Part shown: in pieces, positions 16,962-27,227 of the stretch
How positions within the stretch are numbered: position 1 is the stretch's first letter
Layout: each line of letters opens with the position of its first letter
DNA from: Helicobacter muridarum
GTDB taxonomy: Bacteria; Campylobacterota; Campylobacteria; Campylobacterales; Helicobacteraceae
Assembly (NCBI RefSeq): GCF_000765805.2
Contig: NZ_JRPD02000017.1
Location: 1 to 45,368, forward strand
DNA length: 45,368 nt
Reading direction: 5' to 3'
The notes under the pieces: generated by a model
What the model was told of the DNA's origin: nothing
Database searches by the model: none
The model's input: the letters and a program-made list of their open reading frames with translations, nothing else
Made by a program: the position numbers and the translations under genes

Positions 16962-19493
16962 TCACTCTGGAGAATTAATCTTTTCATCATCTATTGTAAA
17001 ATCTAAGAATTCAGACTCAAAGCCATAATTCTCAAATCCATGATTTGATATAGTATTATAGTGTTGTGCTGCTGCATTATAGTTTTGCGCCTCTTGATAT
17101 AACAATCCTAGCGCATATCTAGTCTCATGGTTGATATTAGAATCCATCTTGGATAATTGCAAAAGTAGGCTTGCTGCATTTTTTTGTCCTGCTCCGATTG
17201 CAGCTACTGCACCCATATAGCGCGTAATGCTATCATCCTCTTTTAGCGTATTAATCAGCCTGTCATATATAGTATAACTTTCCTCAAAATTATGCAAGTA
17301 AATATTTAACAATCCCAATGCTTGTAACAAGCCATTTGGATTCTTTGATTGAGTGCTTAGTTTATAATTTAGCAACTCTTTTTGTTTTTCTAGATTTCCT
17401 GTTATGAATCCAACATAAATATACAGCTCTCTAGCTAAGTTTGGACCATAGAATACATTGTCTAAATTTATATTTTTCTCTCTAAATATATATTGCATAT
17501 TCAGTGCAGAGTTTTTTATATTTGTTCCATAATTTCTAGCTAAATCATAGAGTAGATTTGATACTACATCATCTGGCTGTTTTTTCTTTAGCTGCTCAAA
17601 ACCAGTTAAGATATTTTTTATATCTCTTAAGCGCATAGCACTAATAGATTGAAAGGCAAAAAATAGAGGTCTGGTTTCATTGGGATCAGGAATATAGACT
17701 CCAACCTTTTTTGGGTCATTGCTCCAATCCCTTAGTTTAATATATAATTCCAATTCATTTTGTGGGATTTTGCTATCTGCTATGCTTTGTGCTATGTTTG
17801 CTTTGAGCATGCTAATGTCTTTATAGATTAGATTGCCTGTTATTATGGCAAATACTCCAGCCCTTAAATCTGTCATATCTAAATGATATGCTTTTAAAAA
17901 ATGTTTATGTGCTTGAGAGAAATCTCCCATCTGGGCATAAATTAATCCTGTGTCATAATGTAGAATAGCATGACTTGGGTTTTTTTCTGTTAGTCCATTT
18001 AGCAGTTTGATTGCCTGTCTTAGATTATTTTTGTTAATTTGACTTAGTGCTTCTGCAATATTTACATTTATATTAGATATAGTAGCACCTCTAATAAGAA
18101 CAGAGTGAGTTTCTTCAAGATTGTTTGCATTAATCTTTGAATTTAACACCCCTTCAGAAATAATTCCTAATGCTTCAGATATATCAAATACTCGATATGG
18201 AGAGTAGTAGAAGAGAATCTTGCTTGTTAATAAGTTTGTTTGTTCAAATGTCCGATTCCAAAATTGTTGTTGTGCAATTTCAACGTCAAATATGCTTGGA
18301 TTCACACGAGTTTTGATTGGATATGGATTTGCTATTGATGATTCCTTTTGAGCTGTTTCGAATTCACTAATAAGACGTGCCGCTTCTATAAAGTCCCCTA
18401 GCTTTAAACTAATAATTTGTAAAGCCATTCTTCCATTCCAATCATCTGGATATTGACTTAGATATGAAAATATATGTCCTCGCGCTTCACTTAATTTTCC
18501 TTGTCTAGCTAGAAGTAGTCCTAAGGCTAACTCATCTTGCTTCTCACCAATTTCTTTGAGATTATTATACGCATTTACATTGTCATTAAAGACTGTGTAT
18601 AACTTTGCTGCTAGCCTTTTTGTGTCCTTAATGAAGTTTTTATCATCATTGTTAAGTGGAGATAAAGCTTCAAAATATTGTCCTTGATAGTATTGATTTA
18701 GCGCGTAAGAATATGCATAGGGCGGTAAATTGCTAACTTGATTAGCATATGTATTTGCTATATTAATATAGTATTGATATCTATTCATGTCTCCAATGTG
18801 AAATGCACTAACTGCAGCATTTATTGCACTTAATGGTATATCTTCGCCTGCTTGTATTGCACTGTCATAGTATTGAATGCTTTTTTCATATTCGTGCGAT
18901 CTTGCATTTATTACGCCTAAGTTGTAATTAGCAATTGCCTTTGAGTAGCTCGCGACATGGTTGAATAATCTTAATGCTTCCTCTTTATTCCCTGTCTTAT
19001 ACATAAGATCTGCTTTTTTTATTATAGTTTCTAGATTCTTATCATCAATTATTGGAGGTTTAGTTGTTACCTTGACATCTGGAATTGAAATATCATTTAT
19101 AGATGAGTTGGCATTGTTGTTGTTTATAGGGCTATTAACATCAGATGCTTCATTCTTATTTCCCTGACTTGCATCAGATTGTGTTTGAGAAGCTATAGCT
19201 TCACTATCGTTATCATGTTTTGGTTTGAATGCAATCATAAATAAAACTATAATTATGGCAATAAATAAAATGGAAGCTAAAACAAGTAAAACTCTCTTTG
19301 TGGTAATTCCAAGCTTGTCATCTAATATTCTAATTAATGGTAAATCTCTAACATTTTCTCTTGTAAAGTTTTCCAAAGGAGTAAACCAAGACATAAGCTT
19401 GCTAAACTTATTATTTTTGGACTTTGATGCTTCTGTATCTTGTGTATCATCTTGTTCATTCGAGTTTGTAGGCTTTTCCTTTTCTTCTGCCAT
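16962..19493 (-). CDS. pflB: PflB-like flagellar motor TPR protein
   Basis: An 843-residue protein with a charged cytoplasmic N-terminus (1-66), one transmembrane helix (about 67-89), a low-complexity Asn/Ser linker (95-150) and a long periplasmic array of TPR helices. A TPR example is LHYDTGLIYAQMGDFSQAHK; repeats are recognisable around 160-260, 490-560 and 780-830. Topology, size and the position directly downstream of serS match PflB (Cj0390 next to serS in Campylobacter jejuni), a scaffold that recruits stators in the large epsilonproteobacterial motor. The ATG at 19493 follows TTAGGAAG, 52 bases after the serS stop. A 13-C tract lies 4 bases after its stop. Confidence 0.78.
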   Translation of the reverse strand: MAEEKEKPTNSNEQDDTQDTEASKSKNNKFSKLMSWFTPLENFTRENVRDLPLIRILDDKLGITTKRVLLVLASILFIAIIIVLFMIAFKPKHDNDSEAIASQTQSDASQGNKNEASDVNSPINNNNANSSINDISIPDVKVTTKPPIIDDKNLETIIKKADLMYKTGNKEEALRLFNHVASYSKAIANYNLGVINARSHEYEKSIQYYDSAIQAGEDIPLSAINAAVSAFHIGDMNRYQYYINIANTYANQVSNLPPYAYSYALNQYYQGQYFEALSPLNNDDKNFIKDTKRLAAKLYTVFNDNVNAYNNLKEIGEKQDELALGLLLARQGKLSEARGHIFSYLSQYPDDWNGRMALQIISLKLGDFIEAARLISEFETAQKESSIANPYPIKTRVNPSIFDVEIAQQQFWNRTFEQTNLLTSKILFYYSPYRVFDISEALGIISEGVLNSKINANNLEETHSVLIRGATISNINVNIAEALSQINKNNLRQAIKLLNGLTEKNPSHAILHYDTGLIYAQMGDFSQAHKHFLKAYHLDMTDLRAGVFAIITGNLIYKDISMLKANIAQSIADSKIPQNELELYIKLRDWSNDPKKVGVYIPDPNETRPLFFAFQSISAMRLRDIKNILTGFEQLKKKQPDDVVSNLLYDLARNYGTNIKNSALNMQYIFREKNINLDNVFYGPNLARELYIYVGFITGNLEKQKELLNYKLSTQSKNPNGLLQALGLLNIYLHNFEESYTIYDRLINTLKEDDSITRYMGAVAAIGAGQKNAASLLLQLSKMDSNINHETRYALGLLYQEAQNYNAAAQHYNTISNHGFENYGFESEFLDFTIDDEKINSPE

Positions 19494-19545
19494 TTTACTT
19501 CCTAAAGATTATGATGTTTGGATTCAAGCAAAAATATTATTTGAT

Positions 19546-20868
19546 TTATAGATATTTTTCCAAGACTTTTGGGATATTTATATCGCCATTTGATTGCTGA
19601 AAATTCTCCATAATAGCTACCAATGTCCTGCCAACTGCTAGGCTAGATCCATTTAGGGTATGGGCTAGAATATTATTGTTTCTATCCTTGTAGCGAATCT
19701 TAGCTCGCCTGGCCTGAAAATCTCCGCAATTTGAAATAGAACTAATTTCTCTATAACAGTTTTGTCCTGGTAGCCATACTTCTATGTCCACAGTATTTGT
19801 AGCAGAGAATCCTATATCCCCACTACATAGCTGTACTAGTCTGTGTGGTAGTTCTAATGATTCCAAGAGTTTTGATGCATTTTCAATCATTTTTTGCTGT
19901 ATTGCCTTGCTTTCTTGTTGTGTAGTTATTGCTACTAGTTCTACCTTGTCAAATTGGTGTTGCCTAATAATACCTCTTGTATCTTTTCTAGCACTTCCAG
20001 CCTCTTTTCTGAAACATGGCGTATATGATGTAAGCATTATTGGTAGAGATTCTTTTGGAATGATTGTATCTTGGTATAGATTTGTTAGGGCTATCTCAGA
20101 GGTTGATATTAGATATAAATTATGTCCTTTTGATGTATTTTTGCTATTTTTTGGTTTGGCTTGATTAGCTTCTGTGTCAATCTCGTCATCATAGAAACTC
20201 TCCAATTTAAACATATCATCTGCAAATTTTGGTAATTGCCCAGTCCCAATCAATGCCCTTTCGTTAACTACAATTGGCACGGAGCATATTTCAAATCCGT
20301 TTTTTGCATTGAAGTCTAACATATATGATATTATTGCTTGGTTTAATTTAGCCCCCATGCCTCTTAGCACAGAGAATCTGCTCTTGGCAAGTTTTACTCC
20401 GGCTTCCGTATCTATCCATTTGTTTTGTTTTGCCAATTCCCAATGTTGTTTTGGAATAAAATCTAACTTGCTGGGAGCTAGAACTTTTTTTATCTCTATA
20501 TTGCAACTTTCATCTTTACCTATTGGAGTATTTTCGTCAATTAGATTTGGAATCTTTAGTAACATTTGTTCTATATCTATTACTTGGGAATCTAAAATCT
20601 CCTTATTTTCTTTAATAGATTCTTTTAGATATTGTAATTCTTTCTTAAAAGATTCTATGCTTTGTGGGTTTCCGCTTTTATTTACTAAGTGGAAATCTTT
20701 TGAGAGTTTATTTTGTTTTGATCGTTGTCGTTCTGTTTGAGCCTTTAGTTTTTTATGTGTATCTACTTTTTGCTTAAGATTATGTAGTATGTCTTTATTT
20801 ATACCTCTTTTGGCTAGATTATTTGCCACGAACTCAAAGTCATTAAGTAAAATCCTTGTGTCTATCAT
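19546..20868 (-). CDS. serS: Seryl-tRNA synthetase
   Basis: A 440-residue class II aminoacyl-tRNA synthetase that charges tRNA-Ser. The N-terminal coiled-coil arm (about residues 25-110) is lysine- and glutamate-rich and binds the tRNA. The catalytic core shows motif 2, [20 protein letters not shown] then FDKVE, the serine-binding [10 protein letters not shown], and motif 3, [19 protein letters not shown]. Length is slightly above the usual 425 because of a polar insert near residues 230-250. The ATG at 20868 has AAGG upstream and a TATAAT box 36-41 bases upstream. pflB follows in the same orientation. Confidence 0.95.
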   Translation of the reverse strand: MIDTRILLNDFEFVANNLAKRGINKDILHNLKQKVDTHKKLKAQTERQRSKQNKLSKDFHLVNKSGNPQSIESFKKELQYLKESIKENKEILDSQVIDIEQMLLKIPNLIDENTPIGKDESCNIEIKKVLAPSKLDFIPKQHWELAKQNKWIDTEAGVKLAKSRFSVLRGMGAKLNQAIISYMLDFNAKNGFEICSVPIVVNERALIGTGQLPKFADDMFKLESFYDDEIDTEANQAKPKNSKNTSKGHNLYLISTSEIALTNLYQDTIIPKESLPIMLTSYTPCFRKEAGSARKDTRGIIRQHQFDKVELVAITTQQESKAIQQKMIENASKLLESLELPHRLVQLCSGDIGFSATNTVDIEVWLPGQNCYREISSISNCGDFQARRAKIRYKDRNNNILAHTLNGSSLAVGRTLVAIMENFQQSNGDINIPKVLEKYL

Positions 20869-20903
20869 GATTTAATGCCTTAAGACTAAAATAACTAAAA
20901 TAT

Positions 20904-20909
20904 ATTATA
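20904..20909 (-). promoter_or_regulatory. Putative -10 box of serS-pflB
   Basis: A perfect TATAAT on the minus strand preceded by TTGG, with an expected start near 20897 and a leader of about 29 bases. It fits the vegetative promoter type of this group. Confidence 0.5.
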
Positions 20910-20943
20910 CCAATAAATTATGTTTGATAAAATGTTTTTTTGT

Positions 20944-20949
20944 TAAAAT
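20944..20949 (+). promoter_or_regulatory. Putative extended -10 box of cheV
   Basis: TGTTAAAAT (TG two bases upstream of TAAAAT) with about 31 bases of leader before the cheV GTG. The surrounding DNA is very AT-rich, so support is modest. Confidence 0.33.
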
Positions 20950-20987
20950 AACATGTTTTATTCTAATAAAATAATTAAGGAACTATC

Positions 20988-21947
20988 GTGATAAGCAATA
21001 TTGATAAAACTACATCGCTTCACCTCAATAATGAAGCTCAATTCCTGTGCTTTACTCTAGAGGATAGCGATGATGAGAAAAGTAACCAACTTTATGCGAT
21101 GAATGTTTTTAAGATTCGTGAAATTATCTATTATGATGGTGAGTTAACTGAAACAGCCGGAGAAAATGATGGAATCATACTTGGATTTTTAACTGTTAGA
21201 GGAGAGAGTATTCCTCTTGTTGATATGCGCAGATGGCTTTATTTTAACAGCAGCAATCCAAAGCAAGACTTAAGGGAATATTCTGTAGATAGCATTAATA
21301 GTAAAAATCTAGTTGTAATATGTAACTTCTCTCAATGCACTGTTGGGTTAAAGATACTTGGCGTTAGAAGAATTATTCAAAGAAATTGGGATTCTGTAAT
21401 AGTTGGTAGTGAGTATGGCTTTGATGGCAATAATAAAATTACAGCTACCACAAAGTTTGATGATGGCTCGGTTGTACAAATCATGGACGTAGAGAGAATG
21501 ATAGTTGATGCTTTCCCAATATTTTCAGCTAACCATGAACTACAGTTGGATAGTTTAAGCTCTATTAAGAGCGATAAAGTGGTTCTCATTGCCGAAGATT
21601 CTAAGCCTGCGCAGCATTCTTTGCAAATCATCATGGAGAGACTGGAATTGAAGTATTTTACATTTCCAAATGGCAAAGCATTGTTAGAATATCTTAGTAG
21701 CCCTGGGGTTATCAATACTGTTGGTGCTATTATAACTGATTTGGAAATGCCCTTAATCTCTGGTTTTGAGGTGCTAAAGCATATTAGAGACAATGAGAAC
21801 ACAAAGAATATTCCAGTCATAGTAAACTCTTCTATGTCCAATGATTCCAATATCGAGAAAGCACATTCTCTAAAAGCTAATGCCTTTATTACTAAGTCCA
21901 ATCCATCTGAAATTGAAGATGCTTTGAGAAAGGCTTTAGCACTTTAA
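20988..21947 (+). CDS. cheV: Chemotaxis coupling protein CheV (CheW-REC)
   Basis: A 319-residue cytoplasmic protein coupling chemoreceptors to CheA. Residues 1-165 form a CheW-like domain (FTLEDSDDEK then VFKIREIIYYDGEL, LTVRGESIPLVDMRRWL). Residues 195-319 form a receiver domain with the acidic pair in VVLIAEDSKP, the phosphoacceptor aspartate in AIITDLEMPLISGFEVL, VIVNSSMS and the conserved lysine in FITKSNP. It starts at GTG 20988 behind AAGGAACT; there is no better ATG. Helicobacter usually has several CheV proteins; which one this is cannot be told. A single-gene unit, divergent from serS. Confidence 0.93.
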   Translation: MISNIDKTTSLHLNNEAQFLCFTLEDSDDEKSNQLYAMNVFKIREIIYYDGELTETAGENDGIILGFLTVRGESIPLVDMRRWLYFNSSNPKQDLREYSVDSINSKNLVVICNFSQCTVGLKILGVRRIIQRNWDSVIVGSEYGFDGNNKITATTKFDDGSVVQIMDVERMIVDAFPIFSANHELQLDSLSSIKSDKVVLIAEDSKPAQHSLQIIMERLELKYFTFPNGKALLEYLSSPGVINTVGAIITDLEMPLISGFEVLKHIRDNENTKNIPVIVNSSMSNDSNIEKAHSLKANAFITKSNPSEIEDALRKALAL

Positions 21948-22019
21948 ATTCCTTGTAAAATTAATGAAACTTAGCATCTAATTATTATTAGATAGATATT
22001 TAGAATATAAGAGAGAGTA

Positions 22020-22739
22020 ATGCAGACAAAAGAGTGCTATCGTGAATATATCAAATCTCAAATCACAAAGCCAAGAATCTGGCATATTTCCATTAAAAAT
22101 CTTAGAAATTATGAAGATTCTAATATAAGCAACTCTATTTATTCTAAAGATTCTTGTAGTTTGAAATCAAAGTCTTGCTCTAGCAATTTTTCACATTCTA
22201 TTGCATATCCTAGAGATAGGCTTATTGAACGTAAGATACATCATATTATAGAATCCTATACAAAGCCGTCTTATGTTAAATATAACAATAATGGGAAGTT
22301 AAGCTTTGTTCGAACAAATCATAATGTTCTACATATATTGATGTATTGCGCTATTACTTCTGAAGTTCGCTTGTATAATTTAATCAATTCATTACGCAAA
22401 AATAAGAAGTATTATGTGTTAGTCCCTAAAATTATGAAAAATGACTTTAAAATAGTAAAATTTAATTTGCCTTTAATAGTTGGTCGCTTTGGCATTAAAG
22501 AACCAAATAGCAGGTTATCATATAAAATTGATATGATAGATATTGCAATAGTTCCAGTTTTGGGTGTAGATAAGAATTTTAAGCGTGTTGGATTTGGGAA
22601 GGGTATGTATGATAGATTCTATGCTAAACTTAGGTTCAGGCCTTACACTGTATTTGTAAGCAGAAAGCAGTTTATTTCTAATGTTGCTTTATGTTGTGAT
22701 TATGATATACATGCGGATGTATACGTGAGTGGAAAATGA
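22020..22739 (+). CDS. 5-formyltetrahydrofolate cyclo-ligase family protein
   Basis: A 239-residue protein related to 5-formyl-THF cyclo-ligase, which converts 5-formyl-THF to 5,10-methenyl-THF with ATP. The C-terminal half has the diagnostic pattern GRFGIKEPNSR, then DIAIVPVLGVDKNFKRVGFG and GKGMYDRFY, equivalent to the usual GxGxGYYDR loop. The N-terminal half is divergent and carries a serine- and lysine-rich insert (about residues 35-65), and the usual early R-x-R-R-x-x-x-S motif is not seen. Activity is therefore likely but not certain. The ATG at 22020 follows GAGAGAG. Its stop overlaps the RNase Y start as ATGA, so the two are translationally coupled. Confidence 0.77.
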   Translation: MQTKECYREYIKSQITKPRIWHISIKNLRNYEDSNISNSIYSKDSCSLKSKSCSSNFSHSIAYPRDRLIERKIHHIIESYTKPSYVKYNNNGKLSFVRTNHNVLHILMYCAITSEVRLYNLINSLRKNKKYYVLVPKIMKNDFKIVKFNLPLIVGRFGIKEPNSRLSYKIDMIDIAIVPVLGVDKNFKRVGFGKGMYDRFYAKLRFRPYTVFVSRKQFISNVALCCDYDIHADVYVSGK

Positions 22740-24259
22740 TAGATATTATTGCTTGTTCTATGCTTAGCTCTTTGTGTTTTGGATTGATTGTATTTTTTAT
22801 TGTAAAAAAACTTATTTTATCAAGAATGCTCATTGCATTAAGTTGTAGCAATGACAAAATTCTTACATTGGAATCAAAAATTAAACAACTAACTTCTTCT
22901 TTGAATGTAAATGTAGCCCCTACACTAAAACAATCTATTATTAGTGATAAAATACACTTGAATGATTCTAATACCCAACTAGAAAAACAGTTATCAATAA
23001 AGCTACAAGAAGCAATTGATAATAACAATATTATAGAAAAAGCTAAATTAGATATATTACGCTGTAAGGAAGAGCAAGAAAAGATTCTAAACCAATATAA
23101 GGAACAAAAGCATGAGTTAGTTTCCATCTTACAAAATTATACTTCTCTAACAAAAGATGAAGCAAAGTCTATTCTTTTGAGGCTATTGGAAGAGGATTTA
23201 TGTCAGCAAAAATCAAATTTAATACGAAGATATGAGATGGAGGCTATAGAGGAGGCAAAGAATAGAGCAAATTTTATTATAGCCCAAGCCACTACGCGTT
23301 TTGCTGGTGAATTTGCAAGTCAGAAATTTGTTAATGTAATTAATATTCCAGATAATGAAATGAAAGGTAGAATTATAGGTAGAGATGGTAGAAACATTCG
23401 TGTTTTTGAGATTGTAAGCGGTGTAGATATGATAATAGAGGATGGTTCTAATTCAATACTTCTTAGTTCATTTAACTTATACCGTAGGGCGATTGCAACT
23501 AAAACATTAGAGCGTCTAATTGAAGATGGTAGAATCTATCCTACAAGAATCGAAGAAGTGTATGAAAAAGTCAAGAATCAAATGGAAGATCAACTTATTC
23601 AAGATGCTGAAACCATTATACAAGATTTAGATATTGGATCTGTTCATATTGAGTTAAAAAAACTAATAGGGAAGCTTAACTATCGCGCTGGATTTGGTCA
23701 GAATGCGCTAGCGCATTCAATAGAGGTTGCCAAGATCGCTGGAGTAATTGCATCTGAACTTGGAGGAGATGAGAAACTTGCTAGGAGAGCCGGATTGTTT
23801 CATGATATTGGCAAGGCTTTAACGGATAAGCATGGCGGCAATCATGTGGATTTAGGAGCGGAAGTTTGCTTACGTTATAATGAACACTCAGTAATCATTA
23901 ATGCAATCAGAGCTCACCATGGACATGAAGAAGCCAAAAGTATAGAGTGTAGTGCCGTATGCACAGCTGATATTTTGAGTGCAGCTAGACCTGGTTCTAG
24001 GCTTGGGGTTCTAGAAAACTATATAAATAGAATAAATGATTTAGAAAAGATTGCTATGCAGAAATTTGGCGTAAAACAAGCTTATGCTGTTAATGCGGGA
24101 CGTGAGATTAGAGTGATTGTTCATACAGAATTAATTGATGATGATAAATCTGTTGTATTAGCAAAGGAAATTGTTGATGATATTAAAAAACATATTCAAT
24201 ATCCTGGCGGAATCAAAGTTAATGTAATTCGAGAAGTTCGAGCTGTTGAGTTGGTATAA
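22736..24259 (+). CDS. rny: Ribonuclease Y
   Basis: A 507-residue membrane-anchored endoribonuclease that starts bulk mRNA decay. Order of parts: N-terminal transmembrane helix (about residues 5-25), long coiled coil (30-190), KH domain with KGRIIGRDGRNIRVFE near 205-222, and HD domain with AHSIEVAKIAGVIASELGGD and the metal-binding pair in RAGLFHDIGKALTDK, followed by NAIRAHHGHEE and the C-terminal segment NAGREIRVIVHTE. Size and order are normal for the family. It overlaps the preceding gene by four bases, and mreC starts 14 bases after its stop, so a three-gene operon is likely. Confidence 0.94.
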   Translation: MIDIIACSMLSSLCFGLIVFFIVKKLILSRMLIALSCSNDKILTLESKIKQLTSSLNVNVAPTLKQSIISDKIHLNDSNTQLEKQLSIKLQEAIDNNNIIEKAKLDILRCKEEQEKILNQYKEQKHELVSILQNYTSLTKDEAKSILLRLLEEDLCQQKSNLIRRYEMEAIEEAKNRANFIIAQATTRFAGEFASQKFVNVINIPDNEMKGRIIGRDGRNIRVFEIVSGVDMIIEDGSNSILLSSFNLYRRAIATKTLERLIEDGRIYPTRIEEVYEKVKNQMEDQLIQDAETIIQDLDIGSVHIELKKLIGKLNYRAGFGQNALAHSIEVAKIAGVIASELGGDEKLARRAGLFHDIGKALTDKHGGNHVDLGAEVCLRYNEHSVIINAIRAHHGHEEAKSIECSAVCTADILSAARPGSRLGVLENYINRINDLEKIAMQKFGVKQAYAVNAGREIRVIVHTELIDDDKSVVLAKEIVDDIKKHIQYPGGIKVNVIREVRAVELV

Positions 24260-24273
24260 ACGCAGGATTTATT

Positions 24274-25083
24274 ATGAGGACCATGTTTATCTATATATCT
24301 ATCTTGATAGCTTTATTTATGATGATAGGTTTTATACCTGCGCTTCGCGAATATGCTATAAATGTTTCGTTTGGGATTAAAGAGTTTTATCTTGAAAAAC
24401 AACAAAATATTACATTGTTTATTGATGATCACATCAATCAAGCAAATCAAATCAAGAAAATGCGAGAGCAAGTTATAGATTTGGAGAAGCTTAGTATTGA
24501 ATATAAAGCATTATATTCAGATTTTGATAATCTGCGCTATTCGCTAGATATTGAAAAACACTATGAAGATCCAGATGTTAATTTAGTCAAGGTATTATCA
24601 TATGCTAATCTTGGTTCTTATACTAAGATTTGGATTCTCTATAATCAAGAAAAAGATCCAAGAAAGATATTTGGTATTGTTAAGGATGGCTATGCTATAG
24701 GTATTGCTAAGGTAGTTAATAATCATTTGTTAGGGCTTCTTAATGGCGATCAAGATTGTAGTTATAGTGTTTATATAGGAGAGAATAGAGTTCCTGGTAC
24801 AGTTAGAACATTATCTGATGGATCTATTGTTGTAGATTATATTCCTGCATGGCAGAGTATTAAATCAGGCGATAGAGTAGTTACTAGTGGGCTTGATGGA
24901 ATCTTCTTTGAAAAAGTTGATGTAGGAGTAATTGATAATATTCAATTGCAAGAAGCATATTTGCGAGCCGAACTTAAACCCTATTCATTTAGCAATCGTT
25001 TGAATTATGTGTGGCTAATAGACACCAAGATTCCTCAAATTACAAGACTAAATCCTGACTACACAACACAAGATTATAAGTAG
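24274..25083 (+). CDS. mreC: Rod shape-determining protein MreC
   Basis: A 269-residue inner-membrane protein with one N-terminal helix (about 5-23), a coiled coil (65-100) and a periplasmic beta domain that organises the cell-wall elongation machinery. Conserved segments are VLSYANLGSYTKIWIL, VKDGYAIGIAKVVNN and SIKSGDRVVTSGLDGIFFEK, the last being the strongest MreC match (GDxVVTSGLDGIFP). mreB is not beside it; it follows RNase Y instead. The ATG at 24274 has AGGATT upstream. Because of the unusual neighbourhood, an MreC-like paralogue cannot be excluded. Confidence 0.85.
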   Translation: MRTMFIYISILIALFMMIGFIPALREYAINVSFGIKEFYLEKQQNITLFIDDHINQANQIKKMREQVIDLEKLSIEYKALYSDFDNLRYSLDIEKHYEDPDVNLVKVLSYANLGSYTKIWILYNQEKDPRKIFGIVKDGYAIGIAKVVNNHLLGLLNGDQDCSYSVYIGENRVPGTVRTLSDGSIVVDYIPAWQSIKSGDRVVTSGLDGIFFEKVDVGVIDNIQLQEAYLRAELKPYSFSNRLNYVWLIDTKIPQITRLNPDYTTQDYK

Positions 25084-25148
25084 TATAGATTTTTCACAGT
25101 AAAATACATAACTACAATTTTGTAATATCTTTTTTATAGGAGGTTGTA

Positions 25149-27146
25149 TTGAAATTATTGAATAGTTTGAAGCTACAAAGTAAAATTGTATTTTTAATTT
25201 CTATTCCTATGATTGCTTTATTGTTTTTTATGTTTTGGCAATTATACAAGACATATGACCTCCTTGCACAGAATAAGGATTTGGCAAATCAAATAGAGAT
25301 TTCTAAATATTTGTCATTGCTAGTGCATGAGATGCAAAAAGAACGTGGAATGAGTGCTGGCTTTTTATCTAGTAATGGAGTTCAGTTTGATGCAGAATTA
25401 CAAGAACAAAGAAAGTATACAGATGAAAAGCTAGAATCGCTAATAAGATTTATAGAGTCAACTTCTGGTTTGAATTATAACTATATGCAGGCTTTGCAAA
25501 ATGGACTTAACTTACTATCAAAATTGCCACAAGTTCGTAATTCTATGAATTCTGATAATAAAAAAGATATATTAGGTGATACAGTTGGATACTTTACGCA
25601 GAGTATTTCTATGCTGCTTGATACATTGTTAGAATCTATTAAAATTATACCAAACTTTAGAATCTCAAATGAAGTATTAGGCTATGTTAATTTTCTTTAT
25701 GCCAAAGAGATGTCTGGGCTAGAGCGGGCAACCGCTAATGGAATATTTAGTGCAAATATTCCAGCAAACACAAGTCAATACAATAAACTAATCAATCTAA
25801 TAGCCAAACAAGAAGTCTTTGAGAAATTTTTCTTGTCATTTGGTGATAGCCAAAGTGTGCTCTTGTTTCATAATATTTCAAAAGATTCTAGCTTTGAAGA
25901 TGTGCAATCTATGCGAAAGGTTTTGATTGATAAATATCTAGTAGGTAACTTTGATATTAATCCATCAGCTTGGTTTGACACAATTACAAAGAAGATTGAC
26001 CTACTAAAGCAAGTAGAAGATAATATTAACTTGAATCTAGCAAAACACATTGAGCTTGAGATTGCAGATCACACTTACTACTTTATATTTATTATTATAT
26101 GTGAAGCGTTGCTAATTAGTATTACTTTAGTCTTATCATTTTTGGTTGTTCGAAGTATTTGTAAAAGATTGCAAGATGTTAATAAAGAGCTTGAATATAT
26201 TATAGATAGCAAAACTTTCACAGGTAAGATTGCAGTCATAGCAAATGATGAAATAAGTTCCATGGTGAAGTCTGTAAATGCATTCATAGATTATATGCAG
26301 CATACGCTGAAAAGAATCTTTAGCCAAATAAAAAATAATATTGTCATTTCAAAATCTTTAAGTAATATTTCTGTTGATTTGGATTTAAACTCTAAAAAAA
26401 TCAAGGAAATAAGTTATAACAATACGGATTTAAGCCATTCTAGCAGACAGATATTAGATGAAAGTATAGCCTGTGTCAATCTCTCTAGGGAGCTTCTTGA
26501 TGGAGTATTAAAAAATGTCTCTGATACCAAAAATGCAGTTGATGTTATATATGAGCATGTTCAAAATAGTATGCAAGATGAAGAGAGTAATGCAATCAAG
26601 ATGCAATCACTATCTACAGAGGCTCAAAATATACAAAGTGTTTTAGATGTGATTACGGATATAGCAGACCAAACAAACTTACTAGCATTAAATGCGGCAA
26701 TAGAAGCAGCAAGAGCAGGTGAGCATGGGCGAGGATTTGCTGTTGTAGCAGATGAGGTAAGGAATTTAGCAGAGAGAACTCAAAAGAGCATTACAGAAAC
26801 CGAATCAATTATTAAAAATATATTGAAATCTATTGTTGAGATAAATGAGGAAAGAAAGAGCAATCTACAATCAATGCATACTCTATCTAGACGTTCTAGT
26901 GATATGCAAAGCAATGTAAATAATCTATCCTCAGTAATAGTTAATGTAGTTGATCAATCGTTAATGAATCTAAACAATATTAATAGAATAAATGAGAATA
27001 CTACAAGCATACTTGAGAATGGTGAGAAGATTGCATCGTGTGTAGAGGATTTATTAAATATAAATGATTCTATGCAAAAGTCTTCGAGTGAGCTTAATAA
27101 ACAAACTGTTGATTTAAATCAATTCTTGAGTATGTTTAAGGTTTGA
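25149..27146 (+). CDS. Methyl-accepting chemoreceptor with NIT sensor domain
   Basis: A 665-residue transmembrane chemoreceptor. It has a first membrane helix (about residues 12-32), a periplasmic helical sensor of the NIT (nitrate/nitrite-sensing) type with the signature [20 protein letters not shown], a second helix (about 307-332), a HAMP-like linker and a cytoplasmic signalling domain with the hairpin tip [20 protein letters not shown], followed by [20 protein letters not shown]. The ligand is only suggested by the domain name. It starts at TTG 25149; a perfect AGGAGG five bases upstream decides this. It lies 65 bases after mreC and probably has its own promoter. Confidence 0.92.
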   Translation: MKLLNSLKLQSKIVFLISIPMIALLFFMFWQLYKTYDLLAQNKDLANQIEISKYLSLLVHEMQKERGMSAGFLSSNGVQFDAELQEQRKYTDEKLESLIRFIESTSGLNYNYMQALQNGLNLLSKLPQVRNSMNSDNKKDILGDTVGYFTQSISMLLDTLLESIKIIPNFRISNEVLGYVNFLYAKEMSGLERATANGIFSANIPANTSQYNKLINLIAKQEVFEKFFLSFGDSQSVLLFHNISKDSSFEDVQSMRKVLIDKYLVGNFDINPSAWFDTITKKIDLLKQVEDNINLNLAKHIELEIADHTYYFIFIIICEALLISITLVLSFLVVRSICKRLQDVNKELEYIIDSKTFTGKIAVIANDEISSMVKSVNAFIDYMQHTLKRIFSQIKNNIVISKSLSNISVDLDLNSKKIKEISYNNTDLSHSSRQILDESIACVNLSRELLDGVLKNVSDTKNAVDVIYEHVQNSMQDEESNAIKMQSLSTEAQNIQSVLDVITDIADQTNLLALNAAIEAARAGEHGRGFAVVADEVRNLAERTQKSITETESIIKNILKSIVEINEERKSNLQSMHTLSRRSSDMQSNVNNLSSVIVNVVDQSLMNLNNINRINENTTSILENGEKIASCVEDLLNINDSMQKSSSELNKQTVDLNQFLSMFKV

Positions 27147-27157
27147 ATATTGTATTT

Positions 27158-27185
27158 AGAATTATTTTTGTGCTAATATAATTCT
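27158..27185. terminator. Hairpin between convergent MCP and coaX genes
   Basis: AGAATTAT (27158-27165) pairs exactly with ATAATTCT (27178-27185), loop 12, in the 81-base gap between two convergent stops. A T-run lies in the loop rather than after the stem, so efficiency is uncertain. A two-way transcript end is the natural reading. Confidence 0.35.
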
Positions 27186-27227
27186 GCATATGGTGTTTTT
27201 ATGTCCAAATTCTCTATTTGTGGGTGT

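Noticed and set aside
16945-17060. Plus-strand gene starting with ATG directly before the poly-G tract
   Set aside because: The frame runs antisense into pflB and stops after about 28 codons, with no ribosome site.
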